64,000 nt of DNA. It comes from Arenibacter arenosicollis (GTDB taxonomy: Bacteria > Bacteroidota > Bacteroidia > Flavobacteriales > Flavobacteriaceae). This document shows positions 8,351 to 18,821 of this stretch, piece by piece. The first letter of the stretch is position 1, and every line of letters begins with the position of its first letter. Location: the NCBI RefSeq assembly GCF_014397245.1, contig NZ_JACLHY010000012.1, forward strand, positions 1 through 64,000. The letters run 5' to 3'. A program made the position numbers and the translations under genes. The notes under the pieces are model-generated. The model did no database searches, was not told where the DNA came from, and worked only from the letters and a program-made list of their open reading frames with translations.

Positions 8351-8929
8351 ATGAAAACAGGAAGATTGGAAGCATTTAGCGATGGGGTTTTGGCTATCAT
8401 CATCACAATTATGGTTCTAGAAATGAAAGCACCTGAAGAAACCACCCTGGAAGGACTAACTTCTACTTTCCCCATCTTCATGAGTTATGTCCTGAGCTTT
8501 ATTTATTTAGGGATTTACTGGAACAACCATCACCATTTATTGCAGGTTACTGAAAAAGTAAATGGCCCGATTCTCTGGGCCAACCTCCACTTGCTTTTTT
8601 GGTTGTCCCTGATTCCCTTTGCCACGAGTTGGGTAGGGGAAAATTACCACGCTCCTTTAACTATTGCACTATATGGCACTGTTCTCTTTATGTGCGCCAT
8701 AGCATATAGAATTCTGGAAATTTACCTCATAAAGCATCATGATGAAAACTACCCATTAAAATTGGTCACCAAACGAGGTTTGAAAGAAAACATATCAATG
8801 CTAATTTACATTGCCTCCATTCCACTCGCCTATATCAATACATGGATAGCTGTAGCTGGATTCATTACGGTTGCCATTATTTGGGCGGTACCCAACAAGA
8901 AACTGGAAGGTTTGGCCGAGAAAAAGTAA
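8351..8929 (+). CDS. TMEM175 family (DUF1211) membrane protein, putative potassium channel
   Basis: 192 residues with six hydrophobic segments. The N-terminus MKTGRLEAFSDGVLAIIITI contains the diagnostic RxxxFSDG motif of the first helix of TMEM175 channels. Bacterial members form tetrameric potassium-permeable channels in the cytoplasmic membrane. It begins 15 bases after the interrupted pirin and is probably co-transcribed with it. Selectivity cannot be judged from sequence, so the channel role is taken from characterised family members. Confidence 0.88.
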   Translation: MKTGRLEAFSDGVLAIIITIMVLEMKAPEETTLEGLTSTFPIFMSYVLSFIYLGIYWNNHHHLLQVTEKVNGPILWANLHLLFWLSLIPFATSWVGENYHAPLTIALYGTVLFMCAIAYRILEIYLIKHHDENYPLKLVTKRGLKENISMLIYIASIPLAYINTWIAVAGFITVAIIWAVPNKKLEGLAEKK

Positions 8930-9080
8930 TAACACCTTTACCCTTACTACCAGCCAATCGAACATAATCCACCTTTTAGCGAGTTCCACGGTGGTTTGTC
9001 GATTTTAACCAGTAAGCACGCCTGTTTGTCTTAAATTATCATTAAATTGACTATGCTTTTTTTGATAAAAATCTATTGCT

Positions 9081-10553
9081 TTGAAAAAAATTTATTTTCT
9101 GGTTTCGACTATTATCCTCTATACCCTTGTCTTTTCGTGCTCCAAAGAGAGCAAAGAGGACCTTATAGATATTGTGGTCAATGAAAAACCTATTGACCAA
9201 CCTGAGGAAGAACCCGAAGTGGAAGGCCCCAATATAGAGAGTAGCCCCTTACCCAACAATCCTCAAAGAACAGGGGATGCTTCGGCGGGATACGAATATT
9301 TAATTTCTGGGGATTACATGAGTTCGGGCATACCTTACGACGCATTTTTGCTGGGAACAAGCGAGAATCCCGATAACCGCCTTAATAGAAGCGGTGACAA
9401 CGCCGATATCCCCTATGATTATACCGCCATAACAGCTTCAAATGGCGCAAAGGTGGTAGCACCCAACTGCATGGCATGCCACGCCTCTACCATTAACAAT
9501 AATTTTATAATAGGCTTAGGAAATCATGATGCTGATTTTACCGTAAATAGAGCCAGTAATATAGCCCTATTGAATTCTGGTATAAGAGCTCTTTATGGTG
9601 GAGAGGAGAGTGCGGAATGGTTGGCTTATGATCAATTTAGAAAAAGTATTGTTGCTATAGGCCCTAAGACCATTACGGAAACCAGAGGCTCCAATCCAGC
9701 CGATAAGATTGCACAGGTATTGATCAGTCACCGGGACAAAAATACTTTGGTATGGCAAGACACCCCTTTTGTTGAAGTCTCTGAAGATGTTATACCGACC
9801 GATGTACCGGCTTGGTGGTTGCTAAAAAAGAAAAACGCTATGTTTTACCACGCCATAGGACGATATGATTTTTGCAAATCATTTATCGGCTCAAGTCTCC
9901 TAACAATGGGAGATGCCTCCAAGGCAGCTGAAATAGACAGCAAAATGGTAGATGTCCTGGCCTACATCCAAAGCTTGGAAGCACCGGAATACCCTTTTAC
10001 CATTGACACTGATTTGGCACAACAAGGGAAACTGCTATTTGAAAATACATGCGCAACCTGTCATGGCACTTACGGGGACAACCCTACTTATCCCAACTTA
10101 TTGGTGACTATAAAGTCCGTCGGAACCGACCCCGAATTATCCAACCATTACACTACCTCCTCACCAATAAACGATTACTTTATGGACTGGTTCAACTCCG
10201 GTTGGTTTGGAACAACATCCAATAAATTGCAGATAAAAGCGGAAGGTGGCTATATAGCTCCTCCCTTGGATGGTATTTGGGCCACGGCACCATACTTCCA
10301 CAACGGCTCCGTCCCCACCTTGGAAGACGTACTGAATAGCGAGAATAGACCGAAGATTTGGAGCAGGTCTTTCATAAATACCGATTACGACCAAATAAAA
10401 GTCGGTTGGAACTATACAATAGAACAAACCAAAGTGGACAAAAACACTTATGACACTACTTTAAAGGGGTATGGCAATACAGGTCACACCTTTGGAGATC
10501 AGCTGACCAATACTGAACGAACTGCAATAATAGAGTATCTAAAAACCTTATAA
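9081..10553 (+). CDS. c-type cytochrome lipoprotein with two haem motifs
   Basis: 490 residues. A signal peptide with lipobox (TLVFSCSKES, Cys near 20) indicates a membrane-anchored exported lipoprotein. Two CxxCH haem sites are present: NCMACHAST (about residues 130-134) and TCATCHGTYG (about 325-329). Later GYIAPPLDGIWATAPYFHNGSVP resembles the C-terminal part of di-haem peroxidase/MauG-type cytochromes and supplies a possible distal ligand region. The start is TTG at 9081; no in-frame ATG precedes the signal peptide. No partner dehydrogenase is adjacent. An electron-transfer or oxidase role is likely but unproven. Confidence 0.85.
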   Translation: MKKIYFLVSTIILYTLVFSCSKESKEDLIDIVVNEKPIDQPEEEPEVEGPNIESSPLPNNPQRTGDASAGYEYLISGDYMSSGIPYDAFLLGTSENPDNRLNRSGDNADIPYDYTAITASNGAKVVAPNCMACHASTINNNFIIGLGNHDADFTVNRASNIALLNSGIRALYGGEESAEWLAYDQFRKSIVAIGPKTITETRGSNPADKIAQVLISHRDKNTLVWQDTPFVEVSEDVIPTDVPAWWLLKKKNAMFYHAIGRYDFCKSFIGSSLLTMGDASKAAEIDSKMVDVLAYIQSLEAPEYPFTIDTDLAQQGKLLFENTCATCHGTYGDNPTYPNLLVTIKSVGTDPELSNHYTTSSPINDYFMDWFNSGWFGTTSNKLQIKAEGGYIAPPLDGIWATAPYFHNGSVPTLEDVLNSENRPKIWSRSFINTDYDQIKVGWNYTIEQTKVDKNTYDTTLKGYGNTGHTFGDQLTNTERTAIIEYLKTL

Positions 10554-10635
10554 ATCAGCATTATAGGGGTTTTGATTAAACTGATAATTTAATATCTATT
10601 TCATCCTATACTCAGCCTCTAATCAAAAATAATTA

Positions 10636-12078
10636 TCATTTAAAATTGAGTTTTAAAAATTCCATCCCGTTCAAAGACATTATTCGGGATACAATTTCGT
10701 CGGCCTTTATATTATTGGCCGGCACATTCAGCCTATTGTTGGACATATAATTAAAGACATGTCGCTCCAAAAAATCAGCTAAAAAAGGGAGTTCCTCAGC
10801 AGTCCAAAAACTGTTCAATGGGTCGATAATACCATCAAAATCAGTTCCTATCACCATACAGTCCCAAGCAAAAATACCTTCTGCATCCAACAACTCTGCA
10901 ATGTGCTGCACCTGATTCCATAACAGTTCCGACCTATAATGCATTATTTTATTTCTCTTCGTGGATTTTTTTATATTTCCTAGGGTTTCCTTGCTAACTA
11001 TTCTACGTTCGTCCAATTGCAACCCTATAATTCCTTTGCTTTTGGCTATTCTAATTATTTCATCATCGAAGAAGTTTATATCGGATGGGTTTAGTCTACT
11101 AGCGGTTCTAGGCCTACCCGGATTCCTATCACTTGACGAAATAAGCCCATTGGCAGCTCCATGACTGGCTATAACTGGTATATCGTTATATTCGGGAATA
11201 GTATCCAGTAATTGGTAATAATCATTTCTTGATGCTGGACTCATGTGCTTGATATCTATTAAGATTCGTTTGCCATTGTTGTCATCCAACAACTTTTTTA
11301 TTATAAATTTACCTAAAGTGGTAATCCCTGTATTAAGTCCTTCAGATTGATCTGTCTTCTTTTTAATAATCCCTGTCATACTTTGGGCGTGGCCACATAA
11401 ATGATTCCAAAAATGATGGGCCAGGGTAACAAAAAATGGAGGCTGTTCCCAAGCCTTGACTTTCATAAGGTTTTGCAACATCCCATCCCGGGTGGGAACC
11501 TTCTCAATATCCGATATCAATGCGTGCATACCCTCTATGGTCATAACAATACAAATTGTTTGCATTTTGGTATTCACATCTGCAAGCCTCATGGCTTCGA
11601 TTTCCATATAACTCTTTACTATTTTATACCTGAATTTACCTTCGGGCAAATGAACAATGGTGCCATCAAGTTCCCTATAATAGGCCCGTTCCATTTCAAG
11701 ATCCTTAAAGTAATCTTTTATTCCCTGAATGTAATCTACTCGCTTCTTCCCTACCCCTGTGGCAAAATTGGCTGCAATGTCCAAAATAAATTCATTGGTC
11801 ATTTTATTACGGAAAAAATATTTCTCAATAGGATATAGTGAAGCACACACAACCCTTACACCACCATAAGATAGGCTTGCAAAATTGGATTGGGAAAATT
11901 TTGTGACGCCAATTATATAATTTAAAAGCTTATCCACCAAAGTTGGCGGATTGTAACGCCAAATACTCCTTACCCGATTTCTATTGGCCGAGTTTTCCCC
12001 ATTGGGGTTGCGATTAAAGCTTTTGCCAAAAGGCTTTATGGACGGATGGCAGTGAAAATCCACATAATTGTTTTGCAT
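10636..12078 (-). CDS. membrane dipeptidase, peptidase M19 family
   Basis: 480 residues. Metal-binding elements of the renal dipeptidase/amidohydrolase barrel are visible in order: VDFHCHPS near the N-terminus (HxH), MTIEGMHAL (bridging Glu), VTLAHHFWNHLCGHA, PVIASHGAANGL (metal His) and MVIGTDFDGIIDPL (catalytic Asp region). M19 enzymes hydrolyse dipeptides and related amide or beta-lactam substrates. No signal peptide is seen, so it is probably cytosolic. It is longer than minimal M19 members and has an inserted region around 100-170. Single gene; substrate not inferable. Confidence 0.85.
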   Translation of the reverse strand: MQNNYVDFHCHPSIKPFGKSFNRNPNGENSANRNRVRSIWRYNPPTLVDKLLNYIIGVTKFSQSNFASLSYGGVRVVCASLYPIEKYFFRNKMTNEFILDIAANFATGVGKKRVDYIQGIKDYFKDLEMERAYYRELDGTIVHLPEGKFRYKIVKSYMEIEAMRLADVNTKMQTICIVMTIEGMHALISDIEKVPTRDGMLQNLMKVKAWEQPPFFVTLAHHFWNHLCGHAQSMTGIIKKKTDQSEGLNTGITTLGKFIIKKLLDDNNGKRILIDIKHMSPASRNDYYQLLDTIPEYNDIPVIASHGAANGLISSSDRNPGRPRTASRLNPSDINFFDDEIIRIAKSKGIIGLQLDERRIVSKETLGNIKKSTKRNKIMHYRSELLWNQVQHIAELLDAEGIFAWDCMVIGTDFDGIIDPLNSFWTAEELPFLADFLERHVFNYMSNNRLNVPANNIKADEIVSRIMSLNGMEFLKLNFK

Positions 12079-12427
12079 GATGCTGGAGTTTTAATGTTAG
12101 GACGCAGGCTGGGCCCCAACATTTAGTCCGGACAATACAAAACAGCCTTCAGAGTCAATAGAGCGTTATCAAAGGGAGTACTTAAAGATAAGGAAATTGC
12201 CTAACTATAAAGATACGGACATCCTTAATCTTTCTAAGGTTTTAAAGGAAATTTCGGATTGGAGTACCAATAATGGCGTTAGATGCAAAACATTTTTCAG
12301 GTGCTGCTTTATTTCGCATCAAAAGCATATACTTTGCGAAAACCGCCCTTACAGTTCAATACTTAGGTTAGGTTTTGTCTGATCAAACACGGTCTATAAC
12401 CAATTGGACAATGTACCAACGGTTATA
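12079..12427. other. intergenic region, no convincing gene
   Basis: 349 bases between two minus-strand genes. A 61-codon plus-strand frame beginning with TTG at 12197 lacks any recognisable motif and I do not call it. One imperfect inverted repeat, TTTCGCA (12312-12318) with TGCGAAA (12335-12341), could be an operator or hairpin but has no T-run. Nothing else stands out. Confidence 0.5.
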
Positions 12428-13987
12428 TTATTCCTCTGGTGGTCTTCCGTGAATGTCTTCAAAAATTGTATCGAAATTCTGGCGTAGATGGGTACTTAGT
12501 TTCTTGTGATAGTCATCAGTGAGCCACTTAAGGAAGTTATAGGTGCTTTTACTAATGCATTTGGCATAGCGCTGAATTCTATCATCGATATCCGGACCCA
12601 ACATTTTGGAGAGTGCAAGTGCATCATACACGTCCTCACTGTTTTCTACACAAATTCTTGCATGTTGTGCTATAGACCGCTCCAACACCACCTTTGAGGT
12701 CTCCCCATTTTTAATGGAATCCACATAAGTTTCCTTGATATCAAAATACACCTCCTCGGAATTAGCGAATTCTGCGCGCAACTCTTCGGGCATTTCCCAT
12801 TTAAAGTTGCTTTCCAGTTCCTCATCACTAATAAGCCTATCAGCATAAAAATTAGGAGATTTAAAAATAGTCTGCCAATCCAGGTCGGCGCCCCATGGAC
12901 CAAAACGATGGAAATTGTTTCCTAGATCGATTACGGAAAAAGTTGATTTATTATTCAATATTCGGGAACCACGACCTATCATCTGATAGTACAGCGTCAA
13001 GGATTTAGTAGCCCGATTCAAAATAATGGTGTCTATTGTAGGTTCGTCAAATCCAGTGGTCAGAATACTTACCGAGGTTAAAATGGCATTAGGCGTCATA
13101 TTAAACCACTTTAAGATGGTCTTACGCTGTTTCTTGGTAGCGGTATTGTCCAAATGGGCAATAGGGTATCCTGCAGCTCTAAACGTCTCATATACATGCA
13201 GGGAAGTATTAATACCATTGTTGAAAATCAAGGTTTTCTTTCCTTTGGAATGTTTCTCATATGCTTCCAACAACTTGCTCAACATCATGCTATTGTTGTA
13301 AAGATCCTCTGAAGATTTTACGGTATAGTCCCCATTGGAACCTACCTCCAAAGAGGTTAGACCCATATTGTAGGAGTAAAATTCAGCTCTGGCCAAAAAT
13401 TCATTTTCGATAAGGGACACTATAGTTTCACCGACAATTAATTCGTCATAATTGTCCTTCATGGGCAAATCCTTATTGGAACTCAAAGGTGTGGCGGTTA
13501 CTCCCAAAACAAAGGAGTTTTCGAAAAACTTGAACAGTTTTGTAAACGAATTGTAATGCGCCTCATCAATGATTACCAGACCTACATCGGAAATATCCAA
13601 TTTGTCGTCCTGTAGCCTATTGTTCAAAGTTTCCACCATAGCCACAAAGCAGCTATATTCTTCCTGGTCGTCCAAATTGGCCTTGCTATCCACCACCTTA
13701 TTGGTTACCCCAAAGCTGGTTAACATGGTAGAAGTTTGTTTGCAGAGCTCTATTCGGTGGGTCATGATCAGCACCTTCTTGCTATGATGCTTTAAATATT
13801 GCCGTACTATTTCAGAAAAAATAACGGTTTTACCTCCACCTGTAGGCAATTGATACAAAAGATGATAATCATCTGGTGCTGTTTCAAATTTATCAAAAAT
13901 CTGGTCTATAGCCCCTTTTTGATAGCTATACAGCTCCTTATCCGTTTTTCTTTCTACAATGGCATTGGCAATCAAAGTCTCCGACAT
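12428..13987 (-). CDS. DEAD/DEAH-box superfamily 2 helicase
   Basis: About 519 residues from the ATG at 13987, which has an AAAGAG ribosome-binding-like sequence upstream; an in-frame ATG at 14092 would add 35 unlikely residues. SF2 motifs appear in order: YQLPTGGGKT (Walker A, about 45-54), VGLVIIDEAHYNS (DEAH box), LGVTATPLS (motif III), TTGFDEPTI, and YQMIGRGSRIL (motif VI). This is the RecQ/UvrB-type ResIII architecture of bacterial DNA repair or restriction-type helicases. The C-terminal 150 residues have no domain I recognise. No restriction or defence partner is adjacent. Confidence 0.87.
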   Translation of the reverse strand: MSETLIANAIVERKTDKELYSYQKGAIDQIFDKFETAPDDYHLLYQLPTGGGKTVIFSEIVRQYLKHHSKKVLIMTHRIELCKQTSTMLTSFGVTNKVVDSKANLDDQEEYSCFVAMVETLNNRLQDDKLDISDVGLVIIDEAHYNSFTKLFKFFENSFVLGVTATPLSSNKDLPMKDNYDELIVGETIVSLIENEFLARAEFYSYNMGLTSLEVGSNGDYTVKSSEDLYNNSMMLSKLLEAYEKHSKGKKTLIFNNGINTSLHVYETFRAAGYPIAHLDNTATKKQRKTILKWFNMTPNAILTSVSILTTGFDEPTIDTIILNRATKSLTLYYQMIGRGSRILNNKSTFSVIDLGNNFHRFGPWGADLDWQTIFKSPNFYADRLISDEELESNFKWEMPEELRAEFANSEEVYFDIKETYVDSIKNGETSKVVLERSIAQHARICVENSEDVYDALALSKMLGPDIDDRIQRYAKCISKSTYNFLKWLTDDYHKKLSTHLRQNFDTIFEDIHGRPPEE

Positions 13988-14177
13988 AATCTCTTTATTG
14001 GACTGCAAAATTAAGCCCTTTAATGGGTGTTTAACGAATAATTTTGGAAAAATTAAGGAATATTTTTTCTGAACATCAATGTCTGTTGTCAATTCCTAAA
14101 ACTCTTAACATGAATATTTTTTACTATAAAGTACTTGAAATTTGCCAATCACATTATTTGAATCGGCGGACCACTTT

Positions 14178-15170
14178 CTAGTTCTTTACCAGTTTTCTAA
14201 GTGCTACCCACTGTTTTAGCATTTCCCTGGAATCGGTAGCCGGGTAACCTAAAACAGTTTTACCTGGAAGGACGTCGCTCATCACACCTGACCCAGCACC
14301 AACAACAGCACCTGAATTAATGGTTGTATGGTCTTTTATTGAAGCACTTCCTCCTATTATTACACCATCACCCAGAGTTACCGAACCTGCCAAACCGCTG
14401 TGTCCAGCCATAATACAGGACCTTCCCATTACACAATTATGAGCTATTTGGACCAAATTGTCAATTTTACAACCGTCACCTATAATGGTAGAACTAAATT
14501 TACCTCGATCAACACAGGAATTCGCCCCAATTTCTACATAATTACCAATCACCACATTTCCTATTTGAGGTATTTTCACCAAACCCCTTCCATCCTCACT
14601 CGGTCTATAACCAAATCCGTCCGCCCCTATGCTTACGTTGAGATGAAAAATACAATGATTACCTATTACACTCCTTTCCCTGATTACGGTACCGGACCAG
14701 ACCACGGTATGATGGCCTATGGTAGTCTCATCAAAAACAGCAACATTGGGATACAAAATAACTCCATCCCCTAAAACTACGTTTTTACCTACATAGCAAC
14801 CTGCTCCAATTTTGCAACCCTTGCCCAAAACAGCGGTTTCGTGCACTGTTGCCATAGGATGCACTTCCTCTAGTAACTCGGGTGGTTCGGGCTGAAATGC
14901 CTCCAGCAATTTTGCCATGGCCAAATCTGCATTGGCTACCTTGACAAAAGCCTTGTTCTCACCTGGTAATATTTTTATACTATCACTCACAATAGCTGCA
15001 CTCGCATTACAGGAATCCCATTTTCGAGCATATTTATTACTTGAAATAAAGGTAATATGTTGGTTTTTGGCCCTATCCATTTGCTCTGCCCCAATTATAA
15101 CCTTATCATATCCCCCTATAAGCTCCCCATTTAAGAGCTCATTTATTTGTTCAACAGTGAATGACTTCAT
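14178..15170 (-). CDS. lpxD: UDP-3-O-acylglucosamine N-acyltransferase (LpxD)
   Basis: 330 residues. LpxD adds the second hydroxyacyl chain from acyl-ACP to UDP-3-O-acylglucosamine, the third step of lipid A synthesis, in the cytosol. A short N-terminal uridine-binding domain (1-100) is followed by a left-handed beta-helix of hexapeptide repeats (about 105-310). The motif IGADGFGYRPSEDGRGLVKI and the catalytic His244 in LVQIAHNC match the family. It is not beside lpxA or lpxC as is common, so it could be a second LpxD-like paralogue acting on another nucleotide sugar. The N-terminal domain is full length, which favours LpxD. Confidence 0.85.
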   Translation of the reverse strand: MKSFTVEQINELLNGELIGGYDKVIIGAEQMDRAKNQHITFISSNKYARKWDSCNASAAIVSDSIKILPGENKAFVKVANADLAMAKLLEAFQPEPPELLEEVHPMATVHETAVLGKGCKIGAGCYVGKNVVLGDGVILYPNVAVFDETTIGHHTVVWSGTVIRERSVIGNHCIFHLNVSIGADGFGYRPSEDGRGLVKIPQIGNVVIGNYVEIGANSCVDRGKFSSTIIGDGCKIDNLVQIAHNCVMGRSCIMAGHSGLAGSVTLGDGVIIGGSASIKDHTTINSGAVVGAGSGVMSDVLPGKTVLGYPATDSREMLKQWVALRKLVKN

Positions 15171-15366
15171 TTAAATTTATATTATTGATTAATTATCAAA
15201 AGTTGATTTAATTTTCTGTGATTTTTTTAAATATAGCGTTAAATTCCAGACGCTATTGTTAAATATAAACTAAGAAATTTCAAAAATAAGAATTGAAAAG
15301 TAAAATAAAAGGACAGCCTAGATCTTTTTTGAAGGCCCGTGTTTACCCCCGATACCCATTAATCGA

Positions 15367-15582
15367 TTACTGCTTTATGGACCTCAGGTATAATTGCTCC
15401 ACCTTTTCCCTCGCCCAAGGGGTCCGTCTTAAAAATTTTAAACTGGATTTTATGGAAGGGTCATGATTAAAACAACGGATATTAATTCTAGCACCCATTT
15501 CTTCCCATCCATAATGGGCTACAAGCGACTCCAACATGACCGCCAAAGTAATTCCGTGTAAAGGATTATTATTGTTATTCAT
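15367..15582 (-). CDS. VF530 family (DUF2132) DNA-binding protein
   Basis: 71 residues, the typical size of this small cytosolic family. The conserved core [20 protein letters not shown], then [28 protein letters not shown], is visible almost end to end. VF530 proteins fold into a small helical domain similar to double-stranded DNA-binding proteins. It sits between lpxD and a DEAD-box helicase gene on the same strand with spaces of 196 and 52 bases, so co-transcription with the helicase is possible. Cellular role unknown. Confidence 0.9.
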   Translation of the reverse strand: MNNNNNPLHGITLAVMLESLVAHYGWEEMGARINIRCFNHDPSIKSSLKFLRRTPWAREKVEQLYLRSIKQ

Positions 15583-15634
15583 TTAAAGTAAAGCATTATA
15601 TAAATATATGTATACACTTGAATTTTAGTGTGCA

Positions 15635-16993
15635 CTATTTTCTTTTTTTATTTTTCTTGGAAAATGTTTTATCTCCCCTTGTTAAGGGCTTCTTATATTT
15701 TTTTGCAATTTCCCTTTTGTAGGATCCTCCTTGGTTTATCTTTTTATTCTTTTCCGATTTCTCATGAAAGGCAGCGCCACGAGCATCCGTTTCGGCAGCA
15801 CTAACAGGGTTGTTGTGTTCCAAATTTTTAGGTCGCTCCTCCGGAGCCAGTTCCTCGGATATTTTTACTGCCGCAGGGAAAGTCAACAAAGGAATATCAT
15901 AATCCATTAATTTTTCAATAGCATCTTTACACCCCTCTTCCTTCTCGGTATACATTAAAATGGAGTTCCCTTTTTTCTCCGCCCTTCCGGTCCTACCTAT
16001 ACGATGCATATAGTTCTCGGGAAAAGTGGGAGTATCAAAATTGATTACATGGGTTATTTCATCCAAATCCAAACCCCTGGACATTACATCTGTAGAAACC
16101 AGTATTCTGTTTTTACCTTCATCAAACTGCTTGATCGATCTTATTCTATAATTCTGAGTTTTATTGGAGTGAATTATTGCCGCCTCATCTCCAAATTCCT
16201 CCTTCAAAGCTTCAAACAACCTGTCGGCGCTTCTTTTATTGGACACAAACACCAATACTTTTCTAAAGATTGTTTTATCCTTAATCAAATAAGCCAATAG
16301 GTTTACTTTGGTATAAAAATTTTCAACGGCATAAGCAACTTGTTCAATATTCTCCAATGGTGTTCCACTAACAGCTATTGAAATTTTTTCCGGAGCAATA
16401 AAAAAGTCTTCTATCAATTGGGCCACTTCTTCCGTCATTGTAGCGGAAAACATTATATTCTGCCGTCTTTGTGGCATTAATTCAAAAATATTGGTGATTT
16501 GAAAACGAAAGCCAAGATCCAACATAACATCCACCTCATCGATAACCAATTTCTTGATATCCCTAAGTTTAACAGTCCTATCCAAAGTAAGGTCGTATAA
16601 CCTACCTGGGGTAGCTACCAAAACATCACATCCTTGGGCAACGGCCTGCCTCTGAGTATTTATATTTGCCCCACCATAAATTCCGCAGACCCTTACACTC
16701 ATGTATTTGGAATATGCCTCTATATTGGCTACAACCTGCAAGACCAACTCCCTTGTGGGCACCAATATCAATATTCTAGGGTTTAGCTGTTTGGAGTATT
16801 TCAAGTCTTGCAAAAGAGGCAACATATAGGCAAAAGTTTTACCAGTTCCCGTTTGCGCAATACCCACTATATCCTTACCAGACATGATTACCGAAAATGC
16901 TTCCCGCTGAATCGGAGTTGGGATTGTGAAGCCCAAATCCTCAATGGCATATTGTAGTTGGTTTGTTATATTAAAATCGGCAAAAGTGCTCAT
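15635..16993 (-). CDS. DEAD-box ATP-dependent RNA helicase (RhlE/CshA-like)
   Basis: 452 residues. Motifs in order: Q motif FTIPTPIQREAF (about 19-30), AQTGTGKTFAY (I), PTRELVLQV (Ia), ATPGRLYDL (Ib), VIDEVDVMLD (II, DEVD instead of DEAD), FSATMTEE (III), STDVMSRGLDLDEI (V) and HRIGRTGRA (VI). The last 70 residues are basic and end KTFSKKNKKRK, an RNA-binding tail. It unwinds RNA in ribosome assembly or decay, possibly in cold adaptation. The DEVD variant of motif II keeps the Asp and Glu needed for ATP hydrolysis. Confidence 0.93.
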   Translation of the reverse strand: MSTFADFNITNQLQYAIEDLGFTIPTPIQREAFSVIMSGKDIVGIAQTGTGKTFAYMLPLLQDLKYSKQLNPRILILVPTRELVLQVVANIEAYSKYMSVRVCGIYGGANINTQRQAVAQGCDVLVATPGRLYDLTLDRTVKLRDIKKLVIDEVDVMLDLGFRFQITNIFELMPQRRQNIMFSATMTEEVAQLIEDFFIAPEKISIAVSGTPLENIEQVAYAVENFYTKVNLLAYLIKDKTIFRKVLVFVSNKRSADRLFEALKEEFGDEAAIIHSNKTQNYRIRSIKQFDEGKNRILVSTDVMSRGLDLDEITHVINFDTPTFPENYMHRIGRTGRAEKKGNSILMYTEKEEGCKDAIEKLMDYDIPLLTFPAAVKISEELAPEERPKNLEHNNPVSAAETDARGAAFHEKSEKNKKINQGGSYKREIAKKYKKPLTRGDKTFSKKNKKRK

Positions 16994-17163
16994 TCCCTAT
17001 ATTTTTTTTCAAAGATAAAGTTTATAATCTTCATAATTGCCGTTGTGGAATATCTTGAACAAAATCAAGGTAGAAAATAGATTCTTAATTAAAACTTAAT
17101 TCGTGGGTTTAACTTTGGGATAATTATTATTTTGAACCCGCAGACTAATCTAAAATTTTAAAA

Positions 17164-18714
17164 ATGAAAAAAGCCTACTTACTATTAATCCTTTATTTCA
17201 TTTGCTTTACACAGACCGGATTTACCCAAATTAATGATCAGCTCGTGAGCGATATAGAACGGGAGGTCAAACAAAATTCGCAATTGGAAGTTTTGGCACA
17301 CGAATTACTGGATGTCATTGGTCCCCGACTGGTAGGTACGCCGCAGATGCAACAGGCACATGATTGGGCCATTAGAAAATATAACGGTTGGGGCATCCCT
17401 GCCCATAATGAACAATGGGGAGAATGGCGGGGTTGGGAACGTGGAATTACACATATAGACATGGTATATCCAAGAATCCAGACCTTAAAAGGCACCCAAC
17501 TGGCATGGAGTCCCAGCACTGGCAAAAAAGGTGTTACTGCGGAATTGGTTGTTTTGCCCACTATAGCAGATTCCAATGAATTCAACAAGTGGCTACCAAC
17601 TGTTAAAGGCAAATTGGTAATGATTTCAATGAAGGAACCCACAGGGAGACCAGATTACAATTGGGAAGAATTTGCAACGCCCGAGTCCTTTGAAAAAATG
17701 AAAAAAGAACGGGATTTATATGAAGATGAATGGTCACAGAATATGCAACGCACCGGATACGACCGACGATCCCTGCCATTAGCATTGGAAAAAGCGGGAG
17801 CTTCTGGAATAGTAACCTCCTATTGGTCCAAAGGATTTGGCGCCAATAAAATTTTTGGTGCTAGCACGGAGAAAATCCCCACCATAGATCTAGAATTGGA
17901 AGACTATACCATGCTATATAGATTGGTAGAGTATAAAGATCGACCTAAAATCAGCATTAGAGCTGAATCCAAGGAACTGGGAGCCGTACCTACGTTCAAC
18001 ACCATTGCAGAGATTAAAGGTTCCGAAAAACCAAATGAATATGTTATTCTATCCGCACATTTTGATTCTTGGGATGGTGGTATCGGAGCCACGGATAATG
18101 GAACCGGAACATTGGTAATGATGGAAACCATGCGAGTACTTAAAAAATTATACCCAAATCCTAAAAGAACCATCCTGGTAGGGCATTGGGGAAGCGAGGA
18201 ACAAGGACTGAATGGCTCAAGAGCCTATGTGGAAGATCACCCGGAAATAGTGGGCAATATCCAGGCAGTTTTTAACCAGGATAATGGAACAGGAAGGGTC
18301 GTACAAATATCCGGAGGTGGTTTTTTGAAATCCTATGATTATATCTCCAGGTGGCTATCCGCTGTTCCTGACGAGGTAACACAACACATAGAAACTACAT
18401 TTCCCGGAATGCCCGCTAGTGGAGGATCGGACAATGCCTCCTTTATAGCAGCAGGCGCTCCGGCATTCGGACTTAGTTCTTTAAATTGGTCCTATGGGAG
18501 TTATACTTGGCACACGAACAGAGATACTTACGATAAGATAATTTTTGACGATGTTAAGAACAATGTACTTCTAACGGCAATATTGACCTATATGGCCAGT
18601 GAAGATCCTGATATGGCCTCCCGGGAACGAAGGGTATTGCCCATAAACAAAAAAACAGGGGAACAAGGCACTTGGCCGTCCCAACGCTCCCCTAACCGAA
18701 AGGGAGGATTGTAA
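17164..18714 (+). CDS. secreted M28 family metallopeptidase
   Basis: 516 residues with a signal peptide ending near TQTGFTQ. After a protease-associated-type insert (about 100-260), the M28 domain carries a di-zinc site: His299 and Asp311 in AHFDSWDGGIGATDNGTG, Glu345/Glu346 in GHWGSEEQGLNGS, Asp in VFNQDNGTGR and His in YTWHTNRDTYD. This is the aminopeptidase/carboxypeptidase Q-like pattern, and the enzyme probably trims peptides in the periplasm or outside the cell. The gene stands alone between a divergent helicase and an HPF gene. All ligands are present, so it should be active. Confidence 0.92.
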   Translation: MKKAYLLLILYFICFTQTGFTQINDQLVSDIEREVKQNSQLEVLAHELLDVIGPRLVGTPQMQQAHDWAIRKYNGWGIPAHNEQWGEWRGWERGITHIDMVYPRIQTLKGTQLAWSPSTGKKGVTAELVVLPTIADSNEFNKWLPTVKGKLVMISMKEPTGRPDYNWEEFATPESFEKMKKERDLYEDEWSQNMQRTGYDRRSLPLALEKAGASGIVTSYWSKGFGANKIFGASTEKIPTIDLELEDYTMLYRLVEYKDRPKISIRAESKELGAVPTFNTIAEIKGSEKPNEYVILSAHFDSWDGGIGATDNGTGTLVMMETMRVLKKLYPNPKRTILVGHWGSEEQGLNGSRAYVEDHPEIVGNIQAVFNQDNGTGRVVQISGGGFLKSYDYISRWLSAVPDEVTQHIETTFPGMPASGGSDNASFIAAGAPAFGLSSLNWSYGSYTWHTNRDTYDKIIFDDVKNNVLLTAILTYMASEDPDMASRERRVLPINKKTGEQGTWPSQRSPNRKGGL

Positions 18715-18821
18715 GAATTTACCATAGATTTCCCTTTGGTTTGTAAAAAATAAAGCCTAACTTAATTTCTAGAATTGAAACCAGATTCAACCTGGATTTG
18801 TTAACCTAAAATCACTTAAAT

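Noticed and set aside
12197-12382. 61-codon plus-strand frame with several Cys
   Set aside because: It starts with TTG, has no recognisable motif or ribosome-binding sequence, and lies between two minus-strand genes. Chance is the simpler explanation.
12428-13987. SF2 helicase as part of a phage-defence island
   Set aside because: Flanking genes are a dipeptidase and lpxD; no nuclease, methylase or other defence gene is adjacent.
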